The notes beneath the pieces are model-generated. The model saw only the letters and a list, made by a program, of their open reading frames with translations. It was not told the DNA's origin and searched no databases. From assembly GCA_934276695.1 (NCBI GenBank), contig CAKQTF010000049.1:1-6986 (forward strand): 6,986 nucleotides of DNA, written 5' to 3'. Below are positions 5,902-6,986 of this stretch, piece after piece. The translations under genes and the position numbers were made by a program. Origin of the DNA: an uncultured Spirochaetales bacterium. GTDB lineage: Bacteria > Spirochaetota > Spirochaetia > Sphaerochaetales > Sphaerochaetaceae. Numbering within the stretch: the stretch's first letter is position 1; each line of letters begins with the position of its first letter.

Positions 5902-6738
5902 TTATCTGTAGTTCGTTAGATTCAGATAATTCCTGTCAAAAGACGGATCTTCTGCTGCGTAACCGGATGCGCACATCATATAAAGGCATGAGACCAGCGC
6001 AATCTGCCCAAGCCTTGAGAATGAGTTCCGGTCCCCTTCTATGTACTGCATATCCGATGATATGACAGTCCTGTCGGCAATGGATGCAAGCCTTGATGAA
6101 GGATCAGATGTAAGCACAGCTATCATCGCACCATTCTTCCGCGCATGCTGCGCAAGCTTCACAAGATCCTCATTCTCTCCTCTGCGTGAGATCAGGAAAA
6201 GCAGGTCAGATGAGGCGAAATGCGCACGGAAAGTCCGTATCGTATATATATCCGAGTAGCCGAACACCATCTTTCCAAGCCGTCTGAACTCATTGCACAT
6301 GAATGAGACTACAGGAGCTGAGCCGCCGATTCCGAACACAAGCATATTTGATGCCTGCATTATCATCCTGGCAGCAGATGAGAGGCTCTCTGCGGAAGTG
6401 CTATCAAAAGACCTTGAAAGCGATGCAGTTGATATGCCGAGCGCCTTTGAGAATATCTGCTCATTGCTGTCATGAAGCGTGCATGGCTCTGCATCGCAGT
6501 CTGCACTCCTGTCAGAATTCAGGAAAATACGTAGATCCTTTGTCCCCTCAAAGCCTAGCTTCTTGCAGAACCTGACAGCAGCGGACTGGCTGACACCGGA
6601 TGCGGATGCAAGCTCTGCAATCGACATCGATGCAGCTTCATCCTGATTGGCAAGCATATATGATGCAACCTGCCTGTCCTTCGGAGAGAATTTCGATGAG
6701 ACACTGCTTATCAGTGCAGAAAGCTTTGTACTATGCAT
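5902..6738 (-). CDS. RpiR-family transcriptional regulator (HTH + SIS domain)
   Basis: Regulator of sugar-phosphate metabolism, 278 residues. The N-terminal HTH domain covers about 1-75, with a recognition region around MSIAELASASGVSQSAAVRF (38-57) followed by CKKLGFEG. The C-terminal SIS (phosphosugar-binding) domain runs from about 115 to 255. Its first loop, VFGIGGSA (134-141), is typical. The second loop reads ISRRGENEDL (183-192), where most SIS domains have a Ser-x-Ser-Gly-x-Thr pattern: the second Ser is Arg and the Thr is Asn. The ligand may therefore differ, or binding may be altered. ATG 6738 gives the usual family N-terminus; the GGAAGG upstream is only about 3 bases away, so initiation may be weak. 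It is the first gene of an operon with the aldolase. A perfect inverted repeat at 6755-6773 just upstream suggests autoregulation. Confidence 0.94.
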   Translation of the reverse strand: MHSTKLSALISSVSSKFSPKDRQVASYMLANQDEAASMSIAELASASGVSQSAAVRFCKKLGFEGTKDLRIFLNSDRSADCDAEPCTLHDSNEQIFSKALGISTASLSRSFDSTSAESLSSAARMIMQASNMLVFGIGGSAPVVSFMCNEFRRLGKMVFGYSDIYTIRTFRAHFASSDLLFLISRRGENEDLVKLAQHARKNGAMIAVLTSDPSSRLASIADRTVISSDMQYIEGDRNSFSRLGQIALVSCLYMMCASGYAAEDPSFDRNYLNLTNYR

Positions 6739-6754
6739 AATCCTTCCATATGAT

Positions 6755-6773
6755 TCTGAAATTTATTTTCAGA
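6755..6773. promoter_or_regulatory. TCTGAAA-N5-TTTCAGA inverted repeat, candidate RpiR operator
   Basis: Perfect 7-bp arms TCTGAAA (6755-6761) and TTTCAGA (6767-6773) separated by TTTAT. It sits 16 bases upstream of the rpiR-type start codon and just downstream of the putative -10 boxes for that gene, a classic place for an autorepressor. It resembles the TGAAA…TTTCA style of operator I associate with RpiR regulators, though I could not compare it with known sites. Confidence 0.6.
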
Positions 6774-6845
6774 TTACATGATAGAAAATATACTTTAGCT
6801 GAAAAAAACACAAGATTTCAGTACACAATCCAAAATTAATTTCAG
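6756..6845. repeat. cluster of CTGAAA/TTTCAG half sites
   Basis: Within 90 bases of the divergent gap there are two CTGAAA (6756, 6799) and three TTTCAG (6767, 6816, 6840) words. They include the perfect repeat above, a CTGAAA-N11-TTTCAG pair (6799-6821), and a degenerate copy around the AAATTAATTT palindrome (6833-6842). The cluster suggests several binding sites for one regulator between two divergent promoters. Confidence 0.45.
6778..6813 (-). promoter_or_regulatory. weak candidate promoter for the RpiR-aldolase operon
   Basis: On the minus strand, TTGTGT (6808-6813) is followed after 15 bases by TATATT (6787-6792), with TATCAT (6778-6783) as an alternative -10. The spacer is shorter than ideal and neither pairing is strong. 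It is included because it lies immediately upstream of the inverted repeat at 6755-6773. Confidence 0.3.
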
Positions 6846-6887
6846 AATCAATCTTCAGGTACCCTTCTACATATGGATATTCTCCTC

Positions 6888-6893
6888 TATAAT
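6888..6893 (+). promoter_or_regulatory. candidate -10 box for the right-edge gene
   Basis: Perfect TATAAT, 19 bases before the ATG at 6913. The hexamer 17 bases upstream (TTCTAC, 6865-6870) matches the -35 consensus at only 3 of 6 positions. The leader would be very short, about 13 bases. Confidence 0.35.
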
Positions 6894-6912
6894 AGTCCGG
6901 CGGGTGAGGATA

Positions 6913-6986
6913 ATGCAGATAAGCAATTACATTGGTATTCTAAAAAGGGAATTCAGGGGATATAACCTGACATCGTTCAGAATGGA
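6913..6986 (+). CDS. start of a gene running off the right edge, possibly a SulP-family anion transporter
   Basis: Twenty-four codons plus two bases are visible, starting MQISNYIGILKREFRGY and continuing NLTSFRMD. A short amphipathic lead with a KREFxGYN pattern, just before what would be the first membrane segment, is how many bacterial SulP (SLC26-like) transporters begin. No membrane segment or STAS domain is inside the window, so this is a resemblance only. GAGG at 6906-6909 is 3 bases before the ATG, closer than usual; an in-frame GTG at 6904 is an alternative start. It is divergent from the RpiR regulator across 174 bases holding possible shared operators. Confidence 0.45.
   Translation, partial: MQISNYIGILKREFRGYNLTSFRM

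Noticed and set aside
1..6986. CRISPR arrays, insertion sequences, tRNA or rRNA genes, phage or toxin-antitoxin genes
   Set aside because: No regularly spaced repeats, transposase-like frames, terminal inverted repeats or tRNA-like folds were noticed by eye on either strand.

Overview
The window looks like chromosomal DNA from a spirochaete, possibly a gut Treponema or Sphaerochaeta relative. This is an inference, based mainly on the signal peptide of the binding protein (…LFAQGAKEAA…), a style common in spirochaetal solute-binding proteins, and on the mixed base composition with AT-rich gaps between genes. No rRNA, tRNA, CRISPR array or insertion sequence was seen, and almost all of the window is accounted for by genes.

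Layout. (1) Positions 1-3790, minus strand: a three-gene ABC importer operon in the order binding protein (3790-2588), fused two-domain permease (2494-662), ATPase (660 to beyond the left edge). The permease and ATPase are one base apart. The binding protein and permease are separated by a gap holding two tandem stem-loops. (2) Positions 3791-3973: a divergent, AT-rich control region with a recognisable promoter for the transporter, flanked by a 12-bp direct repeat and overlapped by a TTACA-TGTAA palindrome. (3) 3974-4939, plus strand: a SorC/DeoR-type sugar-phosphate-responsive regulator. (4) 4962-6738, minus strand: a second operon with an RpiR-type regulator (HTH + SIS) followed 16 bases later by a class II ketose-bisphosphate aldolase. 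It converges on the SorC gene. (5) 6739-6912: a second divergent control region with a perfect inverted repeat and several CTGAAA/TTTCAG half sites. (6) 6913 to the right edge, plus strand: the first 24 codons of a protein that resembles the N-terminus of SulP anion transporters.

How the genes may work together. The transporter has the architecture of the FbpABC/AfuABC class: a single-chain double permease, one ATPase and one periplasmic binding protein. Generic annotation would call this an iron(III) importer. The neighbours instead are a class II aldolase and two regulators from families that usually sense phosphorylated sugars, and no sugar kinase is visible in the window. At least one relative, AfuABC, is known to import sugar phosphates. 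The most interesting reading is therefore a sugar-phosphate (or related phosphorylated polyol) uptake and cleavage locus, with the SorC protein controlling uptake and the RpiR protein controlling cleavage. This is a hypothesis; the substrate cannot be read from the sequence.
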